Shown here piece by piece: positions 1-8,829 of a stretch of DNA of 64,000 nt. The stretch lies in NCBI RefSeq assembly GCF_050410775.1, contig NZ_CP191229.1. One strand, given 5' to 3'. The notes beneath the pieces were generated by a model that saw nothing but the letters and a program-made list of their open reading frames with translations, had not been told where the DNA came from and searched no databases. A program made the position numbers and the translations under genes. Within the stretch, counting starts at the first letter, position 1; every line of letters starts with the position of its first letter. Source of the DNA: Erwinia sp050410775. Its GTDB lineage: Bacteria; Pseudomonadota; Gammaproteobacteria; Enterobacterales; Enterobacteriaceae.

Positions 1-90
1 TTATGATGTTCTTATAGTAAGTTTCTGGACGCAGGATTGTTAGCCAGTTAATCTGCCTGGCATGTTCAAATTTACTGACAGAGAAATGCA

Positions 91-993
91 ATGGCAAAAG
101 ATCGTGCGCTGACGCTGGAAGCATTACGCGTGATGGATGCTATCGATCGTCGGGGCAGCTTTGCGGCGGCGGCGGATGAGCTGGGGCGTGTTCCTTCCGC
201 CTTAAGCTATACCATGCAGAAACTGGAGGAAGAGCTGGACGTGGTGCTCTTCGATCGCTCCGGTCACCGCACCAAATTCACCAACGTGGGGCGGATGCTG
301 CTGGAGCGTGGCCGGGTGCTGCTCGAAGCGGCGGATAAGCTGACCACCGACGCCGAAGCGCTGGCCAGAGGCTGGGAAACCCATCTGACCATCGTCAGCG
401 AAGCGCTGGTGCCCTGCCGCTATCTCTTTCCGCTGATCGATAAGCTGGCGGTGAAGGCGAATACCCAAATCTCGCTGGTGACGGAAGTGCTGGCCGGGGC
501 CTGGGAGCGGCTGGAGCAGGGACGGGCAGATATTGTGATTGCGCCCGATCTGCATTTCCGCGCCTCATCAGAAATTAATACCCGCAAGCTCTACAGCATG
601 ATCAGCGTGATTGTCGCCAGTCCGGATCACCCCATTCACGATGAACCAGAGCCGCTTTCCGAGGTGACGCGCGTAAAATACCGTGGTATCGCGGTGGCGG
701 ATACCGCACGGGAGCGCCCGGTGCTGACCGTGCAGCTTCTGGACAAGCAGCAGCGTCTGACGGTGAGCTCTATCGAGGATAAGCATCGTGCCTTGCTGGC
801 AGGGCTGGGCGTGGCGTCGATACCCTATCCGATGGTGGAAAAAGATATTGCGGAAGGCCGCCTGCGCGTCGTCAGCCCGGAGTATACCCAGGAAGTGGAT
901 ATCATTATGGCGTGGCGGCGGGACAGCATGGGAGAGGCGAAAGCCTGGTGCCTGCGTGAAATCCCTAAGCTTCTGGCGAAGCAGCAGAAATAA
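91..993 (+). CDS. yhaJ: LysR-family regulator YhaJ
   Basis: A 300-residue LysR-type transcriptional regulator. The N-terminal winged helix-turn-helix spans about residues 8-66 and carries the typical serine/alanine-rich recognition helix (GSFAAAADELG, then SALSYTMQKLE). The rest, from about residue 95, is a periplasmic-binding-protein-like effector domain. Length and neighbours (yqjG, yqjF) match E. coli YhaJ, known to activate yqjF and yhaK in response to dinitrotoluene breakdown products and quinone-like compounds. That link to the glutathionyl-hydroquinone reductase and DoxX genes next door is consistent with a quinone/aromatic stress role here. Assignment by family resemblance and synteny; the effector is not readable from sequence. 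Confidence 0.88.
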   Translation: MAKDRALTLEALRVMDAIDRRGSFAAAADELGRVPSALSYTMQKLEEELDVVLFDRSGHRTKFTNVGRMLLERGRVLLEAADKLTTDAEALARGWETHLTIVSEALVPCRYLFPLIDKLAVKANTQISLVTEVLAGAWERLEQGRADIVIAPDLHFRASSEINTRKLYSMISVIVASPDHPIHDEPEPLSEVTRVKYRGIAVADTARERPVLTVQLLDKQQRLTVSSIEDKHRALLAGLGVASIPYPMVEKDIAEGRLRVVSPEYTQEVDIIMAWRRDSMGEAKAWCLREIPKLLAKQQK

Positions 994-1066
994 GCCCTAT
1001 CTGCGATCGGGACAAGCTGTTGCGGCCTGCCGGACGGCGAACTTCCGGCAGGTCCGTACGTGGCAT

Positions 1067-2059
1067 TTAGCGTAAGCGGAAGCGCTCATCCCTGCCGTGC
1101 GGCTCATCCCAGTTAAAGGCCGGCCCCAGAGAAATCACACCGGTCGGATTAATGGTGGTATGGCTGCGGTAGTAATGATGGCGGATATGCGCCAGATCGA
1201 CCGTTTCTGCCAGCCCCGGCATCTGATAAATTTCCCGCAAAAATCCGTTCAGGTTGAGGTAGTCGCTGATGCGGTGCTTATCGCATTTGAAGTGGGTGAC
1301 GTAAACCGGATCGAAGCGCACCAGCGTGGTCCAGAGGCGCAGGTCAGCCTCGGTCAGCTGGTCGCCGGTCAGGTAGCGGTGCTGTCCCAGCATCTGTTCA
1401 AGCCGGTCAAGCGAGCTGAACAGGGCGGTAACCGCTTCATCATAAGCCTCCTGCGAGGTGGCAAAACCGGATTTATACACGCCGTTATTTACCGTGTCGT
1501 AAACCCAGCTATTTACTTCATCGATTTTGTCGCGCAGCGCAACGGGATAATAATCCCCCGCACGTGCGCCCACGCCATCAAACGCGCTGTTAAACATGCG
1601 CAGGATATCGGCCGATTCATTACTGACGATGGTGTTTTGCTGCTTATCCCAGAGCACGGGAACGGTGACACGCCCGGTATACTCGCTATCCGCGTGCAGA
1701 TAAAGCTGATAGAGGAAGTCATTCTGATAAAGGCTGTCGCCGGTCGCAGCGGGGAAGGTCTCATCGAAGGTCCAGCCGTTCTCCTGCATCAGAGGATGAA
1801 CGACGGAGACGGAGATCATCTGTTCCAGTCCCTTCAGCTTGCGCATAATCAGCGTGCGGTGCGCCCATGGGCAGGCGAGAGAAACGTAGAGGTGATAGCG
1901 GCCCGCTTCTGCCTGAAAGCCCGCTTTGCCAGTAGGCCCGGCTTCGCCGTCAGCGGTCACCCAGCTGCGCCAGGCGGATTCAGAACGCTTAAAGCGACCG
2001 CCGGTGGATTTGGTGTCGTACCAGTTATCGTGCCAGACACCCTCGATAAGTTGTCCCAT
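1067..2059 (-). CDS. yqjG: Glutathionyl-hydroquinone reductase YqjG
   Basis: A 330-residue omega/Xi-class glutathione S-transferase family enzyme that uses glutathione to reduce glutathionyl-hydroquinones to free hydroquinones in the cytosol. The catalytic cysteine is Cys63 in the motif ACPWAHR, as in the Xi class; the C-terminal all-helical GST domain follows from about residue 170. Length agrees with E. coli YqjG (328 residues). It converges with yhaJ. The start (MGQLIEGVW) has a GGAG-type ribosome site a few bases upstream (AAGGAGCCCGCTA before ATG). Confidence 0.93.
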   Translation of the reverse strand: MGQLIEGVWHDNWYDTKSTGGRFKRSESAWRSWVTADGEAGPTGKAGFQAEAGRYHLYVSLACPWAHRTLIMRKLKGLEQMISVSVVHPLMQENGWTFDETFPAATGDSLYQNDFLYQLYLHADSEYTGRVTVPVLWDKQQNTIVSNESADILRMFNSAFDGVGARAGDYYPVALRDKIDEVNSWVYDTVNNGVYKSGFATSQEAYDEAVTALFSSLDRLEQMLGQHRYLTGDQLTEADLRLWTTLVRFDPVYVTHFKCDKHRISDYLNLNGFLREIYQMPGLAETVDLAHIRHHYYRSHTTINPTGVISLGPAFNWDEPHGRDERFRLR

Positions 2060-2181
2060 TAGCGGGCTCCTTGACGTTTATTCGGCTGTTTATTTCCGGG
2101 TGGGTTGATGAGATAACAGCTTACCTCACCATGCGCCACGTGAAGTCGATCGGCATTACAGAGAAGCATAATAGATTGTAC

Positions 2182-2200
2182 GGAGGTGATTATTACCTCC
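2182..2200. repeat. Near-perfect 19-bp palindrome upstream of yqjG
   Basis: GGAGGT and ACCTCC flank a 7-base AT centre (GATTATT). It lies about 120 bp before the yqjG start, in the 420-bp yqjF-yqjG interval. It could be a dimeric regulator operator or simply a small hairpin; nothing in the sequence says which. Confidence 0.4.
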
Positions 2201-2293
2201 AGGTTTTCCCGTATCTGGCTAATTAAGCCTGTCGCCATGTCATAGCTGAAAAGCGTTACCAGTCAGCAACTGGCTAAACTCTTTCAATAAAGA

Positions 2294-2340
2294 TAAATAA
2301 AGGCTATCAGTACATGCGTAGCCGTTAGCCTTTATTTATT
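2294..2340 (-). terminator. 13-bp inverted repeat in the yqjG-yqjF interval
   Basis: TAAATAAAGGCTA pairs with TAGCCTTTATTTA across a loop of about 19 bases. The arms are AT-rich outside and GC-richer inside, so either strand would give a stem with a U-rich 3' flank. It lies downstream of yqjF and upstream of yqjG on the same strand and may be a second terminator for yqjF. Apart from this and the 19-bp palindrome the interval shows nothing recognisable. Confidence 0.4.
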
Positions 2341-2444
2341 TTGACTGTTTCCCCGCAGATAACGCCCCGATGCTTTAATGCTGAGGCAGTTAAAGCCGAA
2401 ACACTGTTTAAAGCATCCGGGTGAACGTTAACCAGGTAATAAAA

Positions 2445-2484
2445 GAGAGGCAGGGCAGCAAACTGGCTGGCCCCGCCTGCTTTT
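2445..2484 (-). terminator. Probable yqjF terminator
   Basis: Immediately after the yqjF stop the minus strand reads a GC-rich stem (GCAGGCGGGGC pairing with GCCCTGCC, with mismatches) followed by TCTCTTTTATT. This is a plausible intrinsic terminator. Confidence 0.5.
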
Positions 2485-2901
2485 TTATGCGCTTGCTTTA
2501 ACGCCGTTCAGTTTTTTTTTGCGCAGCAGGTGATCGATGCTGATTGCGCCCGGCCCGGTGATGAACAGCAGCAGATAGCCACCAGCGATGCTCAGGTTTT
2601 TCATAAAGTTGATGGAGTTACCCGCCACTGAGGCATCGCTGTGAAACAGCACAGCGGTCAGCAGGGTAAAGACCACGGTGACGATAGCGGTAAAGCGGGT
2701 CAGGAAGCCAAACAGGATCGCCAGACCGCCGCCGAATTCAAGCAGGATGGTCAGCGGCAGAAAGAAGCCGGGAACACCCATGCTCTCCATATACTGCTGA
2801 GTCGCGTCATAGCCGGAAATCTTACCCCAGCCAGCAACTATAAACAGGATTGGCATCAAAATACGCGCCACCAGAAAACCTGCATCTTCGAATTTTTTCA
2901 T
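2485..2901 (-). CDS. yqjF: DoxX-family inner-membrane protein YqjF
   Basis: A 138-residue hydrophobic protein of the DoxX family with four predicted membrane segments (about residues 8-25, 45-65, 72-90, 98-115). It is slightly longer than E. coli YqjF and ends in a lysine-rich tail. DoxX proteins act with quinone or thiol redox partners in the membrane; the exact reaction of YqjF is not established. In E. coli this gene is the YhaJ target whose promoter is used in dinitrotoluene sensors, and yhaJ is 1.5 kb away here. A GGAG ribosome site precedes the ATG. Confidence 0.88.
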   Translation of the reverse strand: MKKFEDAGFLVARILMPILFIVAGWGKISGYDATQQYMESMGVPGFFLPLTILLEFGGGLAILFGFLTRFTAIVTVVFTLLTAVLFHSDASVAGNSINFMKNLSIAGGYLLLFITGPGAISIDHLLRKKKLNGVKASA

Positions 2902-3123
2902 GATTAACTCCAGCAGTAATTGTCAATCTGGCGACGATGCCAGCCGTTATTTCTTCAGGCATAACGCGATGTTAAGCGCAGGGCCTTTCGTTGCTGGAGA
3001 TAATATTCGCGTAAGGAGATTATTGTAAGCGAGATAAACTGTTTTAGTTATTCAGTAAAATTGAAGTGATGACTGGGGCCAGCAGAGACTGGTCCCCAGG
3101 GAGGCAAAGAGGCGTTGAAGCGC

Positions 3124-3405
3124 TTAGCGGCCGGGCAGATAAGCCCGCACAATGCGCCAGGTACTCCAGAGGCCGAGACCTCGCTTAACCATACGGGTAA
3201 TAAAGCGGGGGTTACGCACGGACCAGATGGTCATCAGGCCGCTGCCTACGGCCGCATAGCGGCGCAGGTTAACCAGCGTCATCCAGCCCCGATCGTAGCG
3301 CGCGGTGCGCTCCAGCCAGAGCTTTCTGCCTGCGCTCAGATCGAGCCGCTGCTGCTGAATCTGGCGCAGCAGCTCGGCCTTATGCTCGTCACGCTCGCGG
3401 CTCAT
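3124..3405 (-). CDS. yqjK: YqjK-like small protein
   Basis: A 93-residue basic protein, last gene of a yqjD-yqjE-yqjK cluster. The first 25 residues are charged and helical (SRERDEHKAELLRQIQQQR), followed by a region with one weak hydrophobic stretch around residues 45-60 and a basic tail. Its ATG overlaps the yqjE stop (TGATG), indicating translational coupling. It resembles E. coli YqjK in length, composition and position. Function unknown. Confidence 0.8.
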   Translation of the reverse strand: MSRERDEHKAELLRQIQQQRLDLSAGRKLWLERTARYDRGWMTLVNLRRYAAVGSGLMTIWSVRNPRFITRMVKRGLGLWSTWRIVRAYLPGR

Positions 3406-3797
3406 CAGTCATCCTCCAGCAGTTCACGGTCTGACTTCAGCTCCCGGCGCGTGGCGCTGAGCAGCGTGGAACGCCGCGATTTTGCCCGCGTCCAGAGGCC
3501 GAAAAAGAGCGCCAGCGCAAAGAGCATGCCGGTGGTAATGCAGATCGCCATCAGCCTGTATTGCGGATCGACGGCCCAGATAATCAGGACCATCAGACTC
3601 ATCAGGCCAAAGGCGGTAAAGAGCATGGTCAGGCCAATCATAATCAGCATCTGGATCAGGTTGGCTTTCTCTTCCTCAAGCTCAACCACCGCCAGCCGCA
3701 CACGGGTTTCCACGATCCCGACCAGCGTGGTAACGATGCGCTGTCCGATGTCTATGACCCCTTTGCCGGGGCCGTGGCTTTGCGGAGAATTTGCCAT
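3405..3797 (-). CDS. yqjE: YqjE, phage-holin-like membrane protein
   Basis: A 130-residue protein of the YqjE/putative holin-X family. It has a short soluble N-terminus with an amphipathic helix (residues 15-50), then two strong membrane segments (about 52-75 and 83-105), and a basic, acidic-ended C-terminus. It sits three bases after yqjD and overlaps yqjK, so the three genes form one transcriptional unit. In E. coli this cluster is stationary-phase induced. Despite the family name, no lysis role is suggested here. Confidence 0.85.
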   Translation of the reverse strand: MANSPQSHGPGKGVIDIGQRIVTTLVGIVETRVRLAVVELEEEKANLIQMLIMIGLTMLFTAFGLMSLMVLIIWAVDPQYRLMAICITTGMLFALALFFGLWTRAKSRRSTLLSATRRELKSDRELLEDD

Positions 3798-3799
3798 AA

Positions 3800-4105
3800 T
3801 TAGCGACGCGTCAGCAGGACACCCAGCACGACGCCAACAGCGGCGCCGATACCTACGCTGGTCCAGGGATTGTCGCGCACGTAAACGTCAGCGTGGTCTG
3901 CCACTTCGCGCGAGGTTTTGGCGATGCGATCGCCTGAATCACCCAGACGGGCGCGGGTATCTTTCAGCGCGCTCTGCGCTTTGCTACGCAGCTTATCCAG
4001 TTCGCTCCTGGACTTATCACCGGTGTGGCTCAGGACTTCTTCCAGCGTATCCGCCAGCGTTTTCAGTTCGGCGCGCAGATGCTCAGATGTGGTGTCTTTA
4101 GACAT
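3800..4105 (-). CDS. yqjD: DUF883 ribosome-associated membrane protein YqjD
   Basis: A 101-residue protein of the DUF883 (ElaB/YgaM/YqjD) family. A long soluble helical region with repeated acidic and basic residues (about 8-75) is followed by a single C-terminal glycine/valine-rich membrane segment (VGIGAAVGVVLGVLL) and an RR end. In E. coli, YqjD is tail-anchored in the inner membrane and binds stationary-phase ribosomes. First gene of yqjD-yqjE-yqjK; an AAGGAG ribosome site lies before the ATG. Confidence 0.9.
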   Translation of the reverse strand: MSKDTTSEHLRAELKTLADTLEEVLSHTGDKSRSELDKLRSKAQSALKDTRARLGDSGDRIAKTSREVADHADVYVRDNPWTSVGIGAAVGVVLGVLLTRR

Positions 4106-4152
4106 GACAAACTCCTTTAGTGGTCAGTTGTGAGAGCCAGAGAGTCAGCGAC

Positions 4153-4527
4153 CTAATAGGGTGCTGCCTGGACTTCCCTAAGTTCACGCCTGGCTTCAGC
4201 CAGTTTAGCTTCACGTTTGGCGATTTTTTGCCTGTCATCACCCTCCGCTTTTTCCTTATCCAGCGCTTTCTGACGTTCCTCCACTTTCTGATGATGCTCT
4301 TTAATCTTTTCCTGGTGAAGAGATTTCAGCTTTTCGTCAGTACAACCCGCGCGTGCTTCGGTTAAAGCCCGCTCCAGTCCGTTCACGCGGCGTTGGTTGT
4401 CATTCTGGCGAGCCAGATCGATCTCATGCTGAATATCCTGCGCCTTTTGCATACAAAGGGAGTCAGCTGCATGGGTAATAGTGGTCAGCGTCAAAAGGCC
4501 GAGGCCAAGGATCGTGCGGTAAATCAT
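4153..4527 (-). CDS. yqjC: DUF1090 periplasmic protein YqjC
   Basis: A 124-residue secreted protein when started at MIYRTILGLG. That start gives a clean signal peptide cut after THA-A, and the length then matches E. coli YqjC; an upstream in-frame start would bury the signal. The mature protein is a highly charged single long helix rich in Lys, Glu and Arg with heptad character, ending in a proline/tyrosine tail. DUF1090 proteins are periplasmic and of unknown function; E. coli yqjC is linked to acid/alkaline stress. It lies upstream of yqjD on the same strand. Confidence 0.82.
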   Translation of the reverse strand: MIYRTILGLGLLTLTTITHAADSLCMQKAQDIQHEIDLARQNDNQRRVNGLERALTEARAGCTDEKLKSLHQEKIKEHHQKVEERQKALDKEKAEGDDRQKIAKREAKLAEARRELREVQAAPY

Positions 4528-4694
4528 AGTGGTCGCTACCTTCCATTGCCCGGAACGCTGGAACGTCCCGGTTTTTCCCATCACTGCGGTTGGAAATACA
4601 CGCTCGTTAAGCATAGTCATAAAAACGGGAAAGCTCAAAAAGAGAGAAGATTCTTAGGGATAGCGGGAAGAGCGGGCGTACGAGCGGTTGCCCG

Positions 4695-5075
4695 TCAGCC
4701 CAGCGTCTGCTTAGCGGGGCTGATACGGCTAATTCTCTCTGAGGAGGCGGTTTTATCCAGGCGGGCGATATCAAAACCATAGGGCAACATGTCGCGGAGC
4801 ACTTTTTCAGCGGCCTTACTCTGTTCAGCCGAGTCAAATTTTATAACCAGCGAATTATCATCCGGCGTAATGCTTTTGATGTGAATGCCTTTGGCGTTAA
4901 GGCGCTGGTAAACATAAAACCCGTCGGGCACGGAAATGCCCTGCTGTGAGGGACGGATTTGCAGAGCGGTTTCGTTACGAAACAGCGCGGGCAAAAAGGC
5001 CACCAGCAGCAGCGCGGCGGCGCCGGCTAACAGGGCGACAAGCAACCGCAGAGAGGGGCGGCGTTGAGTGAGCAT
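4695..5075 (-). CDS. mzrA: EnvZ/OmpR modulator MzrA
   Basis: A 126-residue single-pass inner-membrane protein. One membrane helix (about residues 13-32, rich in Leu/Ala) is followed by a periplasmic domain containing the family-typical PDGFYVYQRLNAKGIHIKSI stretch. In E. coli MzrA connects CpxA signalling to EnvZ-OmpR by contacting EnvZ. The chosen ATG overlaps the yqjA stop (TGATG), as in E. coli; an in-frame start 45 bases further upstream inside yqjA is less likely. Co-transcribed with yqjA. Confidence 0.85.
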   Translation of the reverse strand: MLTQRRPSLRLLVALLAGAAALLLVAFLPALFRNETALQIRPSQQGISVPDGFYVYQRLNAKGIHIKSITPDDNSLVIKFDSAEQSKAAEKVLRDMLPYGFDIARLDKTASSERISRISPAKQTLG

Positions 5076-5752
5076 CAGGAGTGTCCTTTCCCATTGTCCG
5101 GGCTGCGCTTTTTGCGCCACAGCACGTATAGCGAACCAAAGAGGCCAAAGACCAGCAGCACCAGCGGCAGCAGCATCAGGCAGAACATCAGCTGATCTTC
5201 ATATTTGAGGAAGAGGGGGGTTTTACCGAGGGCAAAGCCCAGCACTGTCAGGATCAATACCCATAACAGTCCGCTCATCCAGTTAAAAAACTGGAACCGC
5301 GCATTACTCAGGCCCGACAGGCCTGCGATGGTCGGCAGCAGCGTGCGGACAAAGGCGATAAAGCGCCCTATCAGCAGCGCGGAGAGGCCGTGACGATGGA
5401 AAAGCTGATAGGCCCGCTGATGATACTGGGCGGGCAGATGGGAGAGCCATTTTTGTACCGTGGGCGTATTGCCCAGCCACCGGCCCTGAATATAGCTTAC
5501 CCAGCACCCCAGGCTTGCCGCCGTGGTCAGGATCAGCAGCGTCAGCGGGAAGGTCATCGTGCCTTTGGCAATCAGCACGCCGACCAGGATCAACAAGCTG
5601 TCACCCGGTAAAAACGCGGCGGGAAGCAGGCCATTTTCCAGAAAAAGGATCATAAAGAGGACAAAATAAATCGCCCAAACCAGCGACGGATCGGCAAGGG
5701 ATTCATAATCCTGTTGCCAGAGCGCATGTATCAGTTCTTTAAATATATCCAT
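5075..5752 (-). CDS. yqjA: DedA-family membrane protein YqjA
   Basis: A 225-residue DedA-family protein with several membrane segments and the family motif around residues 95-130 (GRWLGNTP, then FHRHGLSALLIGRFIAFVRTLLPTIAG, here only named by its key Arg and Pro residues). E. coli YqjA is a proton-dependent membrane protein needed for alkaline pH tolerance and, with YghB, for envelope integrity; it is induced by CpxR. It leads a two-gene operon with mzrA. No clear CpxR box was found upstream. The C-terminus is basic (RKKRSPDNGKGHS). Confidence 0.9.
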   Translation of the reverse strand: MDIFKELIHALWQQDYESLADPSLVWAIYFVLFMILFLENGLLPAAFLPGDSLLILVGVLIAKGTMTFPLTLLILTTAASLGCWVSYIQGRWLGNTPTVQKWLSHLPAQYHQRAYQLFHRHGLSALLIGRFIAFVRTLLPTIAGLSGLSNARFQFFNWMSGLLWVLILTVLGFALGKTPLFLKYEDQLMFCLMLLPLVLLVFGLFGSLYVLWRKKRSPDNGKGHS

Positions 5753-6370
5753 TGGGTATTCCTGAACATCATTGTTAACGTTGTTCTGGCAAAGGCCGTC
5801 ACGAAATATTATTCATTATTATAGGCGCAGGCTGAGTCAGAACACGCACGGTCTTCTACCTTTGCCAAAAAGCGCTGCTGCACCTTGATTCTGCCTCAAA
5901 CCGTAAAAAATGATGGTTAACTGTAACAAACTACGGGCAACTGAGACAGGGGAAACTTGGCATTAACGATGTTTTACAGGGGCTGGCGGTTAGCGGAAAG
6001 TGGCTTTACACAGGCTGACACAAATTGCGTCATCTGCACCTTTCTCCTGTCTTTGCACGCATCAAAAAAGCGTATTTTCCGTGGTTGAAACCTGATGCGG
6101 GGAATCAGCATCATTTTTATCTGTTAGCCGTCAGCGGTTTCCTGCCAGCCCGTTAACGCCCTGATAGTAAGTCGGTATGGTGAGCTTCTCTTCGGGAAAG
6201 AGACAAGCAGGCGAGGGTTTTTACATTGTGATTCGGGCTTCTGCTGCGGGCTGGCGATCTATAAAAAACGATGTCAGGTGCCGGTGAACAGGAACGGTTA
6301 ACCCCGAAGAGCGGAAAGCACCAGGCAATATAGTGCGGTCAGGCTCTCTGGCCCGACCGCACTACTGGCA
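5753..6370. other. 618-bp interval between yqjA and sstT
   Basis: In E. coli this position carries exuR-exuT and uxa genes, which are absent here. No open frame with coding character was found on either strand. Apart from the hairpin next to sstT the interval shows only short repeats; yqjA promoter elements should lie near 5760-5900 but I cannot assign them. Confidence 0.5.
6328..6366 (-). terminator. Hairpin after sstT
   Basis: AGTGCGGTC pairs perfectly with GACCGCACT across a 14-base loop, four bases past the sstT stop. No good U-tract follows on the minus strand, so it may act as a 3' stabilising stem or a weak terminator. Confidence 0.5.
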
Positions 6371-7612
6371 TCACACCGCTTTCTGCTCTTCCTGACGCTT
6401 TTCAGCCATACAGGCAGCGGCGGTAAACAGAATATCGGTGGAGGAGTTCAGGGCCGTTTCGGCGGAATCCTGCAGTACGCCGATAATAAAACCAACGGCG
6501 ACCACCTGCATGGCGATGTCATCCGGGATGCCAAACATATTGCAGGCCACTGGGATCAGCAGCAGTGAGCCGCCCGCCACGCCCGACGCGCCGCAGGCAC
6601 AGACAGCCGCCACCAGGCTCAGCAGGATCGCGGAGCCAATATCGACCTGAATATTGAGCGTTGTGACCGCCGCCAGCGTCAGCACGGTGATGGTGATCGC
6701 CGCGCCAGCCATACTGATGGTCGCCCCGACGGGAATCGACACGGAGTAGGTATCCTCATCCAGATTCAGCTTTTTCGCCAGCGCCATATTGACCGGGATA
6801 TTGGCGGCAGAGCTGCGGGTGAAAAAGGCGGTAACGCCGCTTTCGCGCAGGCAGGTAAACACCAGCGGATAAGGGTTGGCGCGGATTTTCCACCAGACCA
6901 GCAGTGGATTCACCACCAGCGCCATCAGCAGCATACAGCCCAGCAGCAGACAGAGGAGCTGGGCATAATCCCACAGCGCGGAGAAACCGGTTGAGGCCAA
7001 AGTCGAGGCCACCAGACCAAAAATGCCCAGAGGCGCGAAGCGAATCACGATCCGCACCAGGCTGGTGACCGCGGTGGAAGTGTCGTGCAGAAAAGTGCGC
7101 GTCGTGCTGCTGGCGTGGCGGAAGGCAATGCCGAGCCCGATAGCCCAGACCAGAATCCCGATATAGTTCGCGTTCATCAGCGCATCAACCGGATTGGCCA
7201 CCATGCTCTTAAGCAGGCCCTGCAATACGGCCAGAACGCCGGTAGGCGGCGTGATTTCTGTCGTGGCGGCGGTGAGCGCTAAGGTCTGGGGGAAAAGATG
7301 ACTGAAGATGACCGCGACTACGGCGGCGCAGAAGGTGCCCAGCAGATACAAGGTGATAATGGGGCGGATAGTAGTTTTCTGCCCCTGCTGGTGGCTGGCA
7401 ATGGAGGCCGTGACCAGCACCATGACCAGAATGGGCGCAACTGCTTTTAATGCGCTGACGAAGAGATCGCCCAGCAGCCCAACGGCCAGCGCGCTCTCTT
7501 TTGAGAACCATGCCAGCACAATGCCCGCCACCAGACCAATCATGATTTGGGTGACAAGGCTACCCTGCATCAGGCGATGCAGCAGACCCGAACGATTATT
7601 TTCCATACTCAT
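6371..7612 (-). CDS. sstT: Serine/threonine:Na+ symporter SstT
   Basis: A 413-residue dicarboxylate/amino acid:cation symporter (DAACS, SLC1 fold) that imports serine and threonine with sodium across the inner membrane. Membrane segments cover most of the protein. The family signature is present: a serine-rich re-entrant loop (FTRSSAANIPVNM, about residues 265-277) and the later GATISMAGAAITI and CACGASGVAGGS stretches that form the substrate site. Length and position next to alx match E. coli (414 residues). Confidence 0.94.
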   Translation of the reverse strand: MSMENNRSGLLHRLMQGSLVTQIMIGLVAGIVLAWFSKESALAVGLLGDLFVSALKAVAPILVMVLVTASIASHQQGQKTTIRPIITLYLLGTFCAAVVAVIFSHLFPQTLALTAATTEITPPTGVLAVLQGLLKSMVANPVDALMNANYIGILVWAIGLGIAFRHASSTTRTFLHDTSTAVTSLVRIVIRFAPLGIFGLVASTLASTGFSALWDYAQLLCLLLGCMLLMALVVNPLLVWWKIRANPYPLVFTCLRESGVTAFFTRSSAANIPVNMALAKKLNLDEDTYSVSIPVGATISMAGAAITITVLTLAAVTTLNIQVDIGSAILLSLVAAVCACGASGVAGGSLLLIPVACNMFGIPDDIAMQVVAVGFIIGVLQDSAETALNSSTDILFTAAACMAEKRQEEQKAV

Positions 7613-7746
7613 AGTAGAAACCAGCTGTGATAGTGATAGGGATGCGCGTCAGCGTCGATCGCGCTGAACATAGCGGCATACTCATGTTTGCGCTGGGAAG
7701 TATAAGGAAATGTCCTGGCAGGGAAAGCGAAAAATAACGAAATTGA

Positions 7747-7783
7747 GCCCGGAGATGCATTAACTTTGCGTACTCCGGGCCTT
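7747..7783 (-). terminator. Probable alx terminator
   Basis: GCCCGGAG and CTCCGGGC form a perfect 8-bp stem about 20 bp past the alx stop; on the minus strand it is followed by TCAATTTCGTTATTTTT. Likely terminates alx transcription. Confidence 0.5.
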
Positions 7784-7802
7784 ACTCACAAAATGACCGC
7801 GT

Positions 7803-8774
7803 TTATTTGCCCGATAACCGGCGATCGTTGCGGCGGTTAACCCAGGTGTTAATCAGCAGCGTCAGGGCGAGGATGCCCCCTACGGTGCCAAGGGAGATGG
7901 CCACAGGGATGTGATAGAAATCGACGATTAGCATTTTAATACCGATAAAGACCAGCACCACCGCCAGACCATATTTGAGCATGGAAAAACGTTCAGCGAC
8001 GTTAGCCAGCAGGAAGTACATGGCGCGCAGGCCGAGGATGGCAAAGAGGTTAGAGGTCAGCACGATAAAGGGATCGGTTGTTACGGCGAAAATTGCCGGG
8101 ATGCTGTCGACCGCGAAAATCACGTCGCTCAGTTCCACCATAATCAGTACCAGCAACAGCGGTGTGGCGAACAGGATACCGTTACGGCGGACGAAGAATT
8201 TTTCCCCCTCCAGATTGTCGGTCATCCGCAGGTGGCTGCGCAGCCAGCGCACGACCGGCTTGTCGCCGACGGCCTCTTCACCTTCGCCACCGGGCATCCC
8301 CATCTTAATGCCGGTAAAGATCAGGAAGGCGCCAAACACGTAAAGGATCCAGGCGAACTCAGAGACCAGCCAGCTGCCGGCGAAGATCATAATAGTACGC
8401 AGGACGATGGCGCCCAGCACACCGTAAATCAATACGCGACGTTGCAGTGCTGCCGGAACGGAGAAGTAGCTGAACAGCATCAGCCAGACGAAGACGTTAT
8501 CGACAGCCAGCGCTTTTTCCAGCACGTAGCCGGTCAGAAAGGCGAGCGTCTGGGTATGGGCGATTTCAGGGCCGACGGTTCCTTTCAGATACCACCAGAA
8601 GGCCGTAGCGAAGAGAAGGGAGACGGAGACCCAGACCAGCGACCAGACGGCCGCCTGCCGGAATGTCATCGTTTGCGCGCCGCGCCGCCCCTGTAAAAAG
8701 AGGTCGATCGCCAGCATAATCAGCACCACAACAGCGAAGCTGCCCCAGAGTAACGGTGTTCCTACAGTATTCAT
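7803..8774 (-). CDS. alx: TerC-family manganese exporter Alx
   Basis: A 323-residue TerC-family inner-membrane protein started at MNTVGTPLLWG, the start conserved with E. coli Alx (321 residues); a longer in-frame reading would run into the riboswitch. About nine membrane segments. Conserved acidic membrane motifs are visible: AVDNVFVWLML and ELSDVIFAVDSIPAIFA, which hold the presumed metal-binding aspartates. In E. coli Alx exports manganese and is induced at alkaline pH and by manganese through the leader RNA that is also present here. Monocistronic. Confidence 0.94.
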   Translation of the reverse strand: MNTVGTPLLWGSFAVVVLIMLAIDLFLQGRRGAQTMTFRQAAVWSLVWVSVSLLFATAFWWYLKGTVGPEIAHTQTLAFLTGYVLEKALAVDNVFVWLMLFSYFSVPAALQRRVLIYGVLGAIVLRTIMIFAGSWLVSEFAWILYVFGAFLIFTGIKMGMPGGEGEEAVGDKPVVRWLRSHLRMTDNLEGEKFFVRRNGILFATPLLLVLIMVELSDVIFAVDSIPAIFAVTTDPFIVLTSNLFAILGLRAMYFLLANVAERFSMLKYGLAVVLVFIGIKMLIVDFYHIPVAISLGTVGGILALTLLINTWVNRRNDRRLSGK

Positions 8775-8829
8775 GGCATTATCCTGTGCATAAAAAAGGC
8801 CAACGTTGGAAGACGTCAGCCACAGTATT

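Noticed and set aside
3405..3797. Phage holin/lysis function for yqjE
   Set aside because: Holin-like family name only; it sits in a conserved enterobacterial yqjD-yqjE-yqjK cluster with no endolysin.
5753..5960. CpxR box upstream of yqjA
   Set aside because: Single GTAAA-like words occur but no pair with the required five-base spacing was found.
5753..6370. Small RNA or exuR remnant between yqjA and sstT
   Set aside because: No promoter-terminator pair and no ExuR/ExuT-like peptide could be read.
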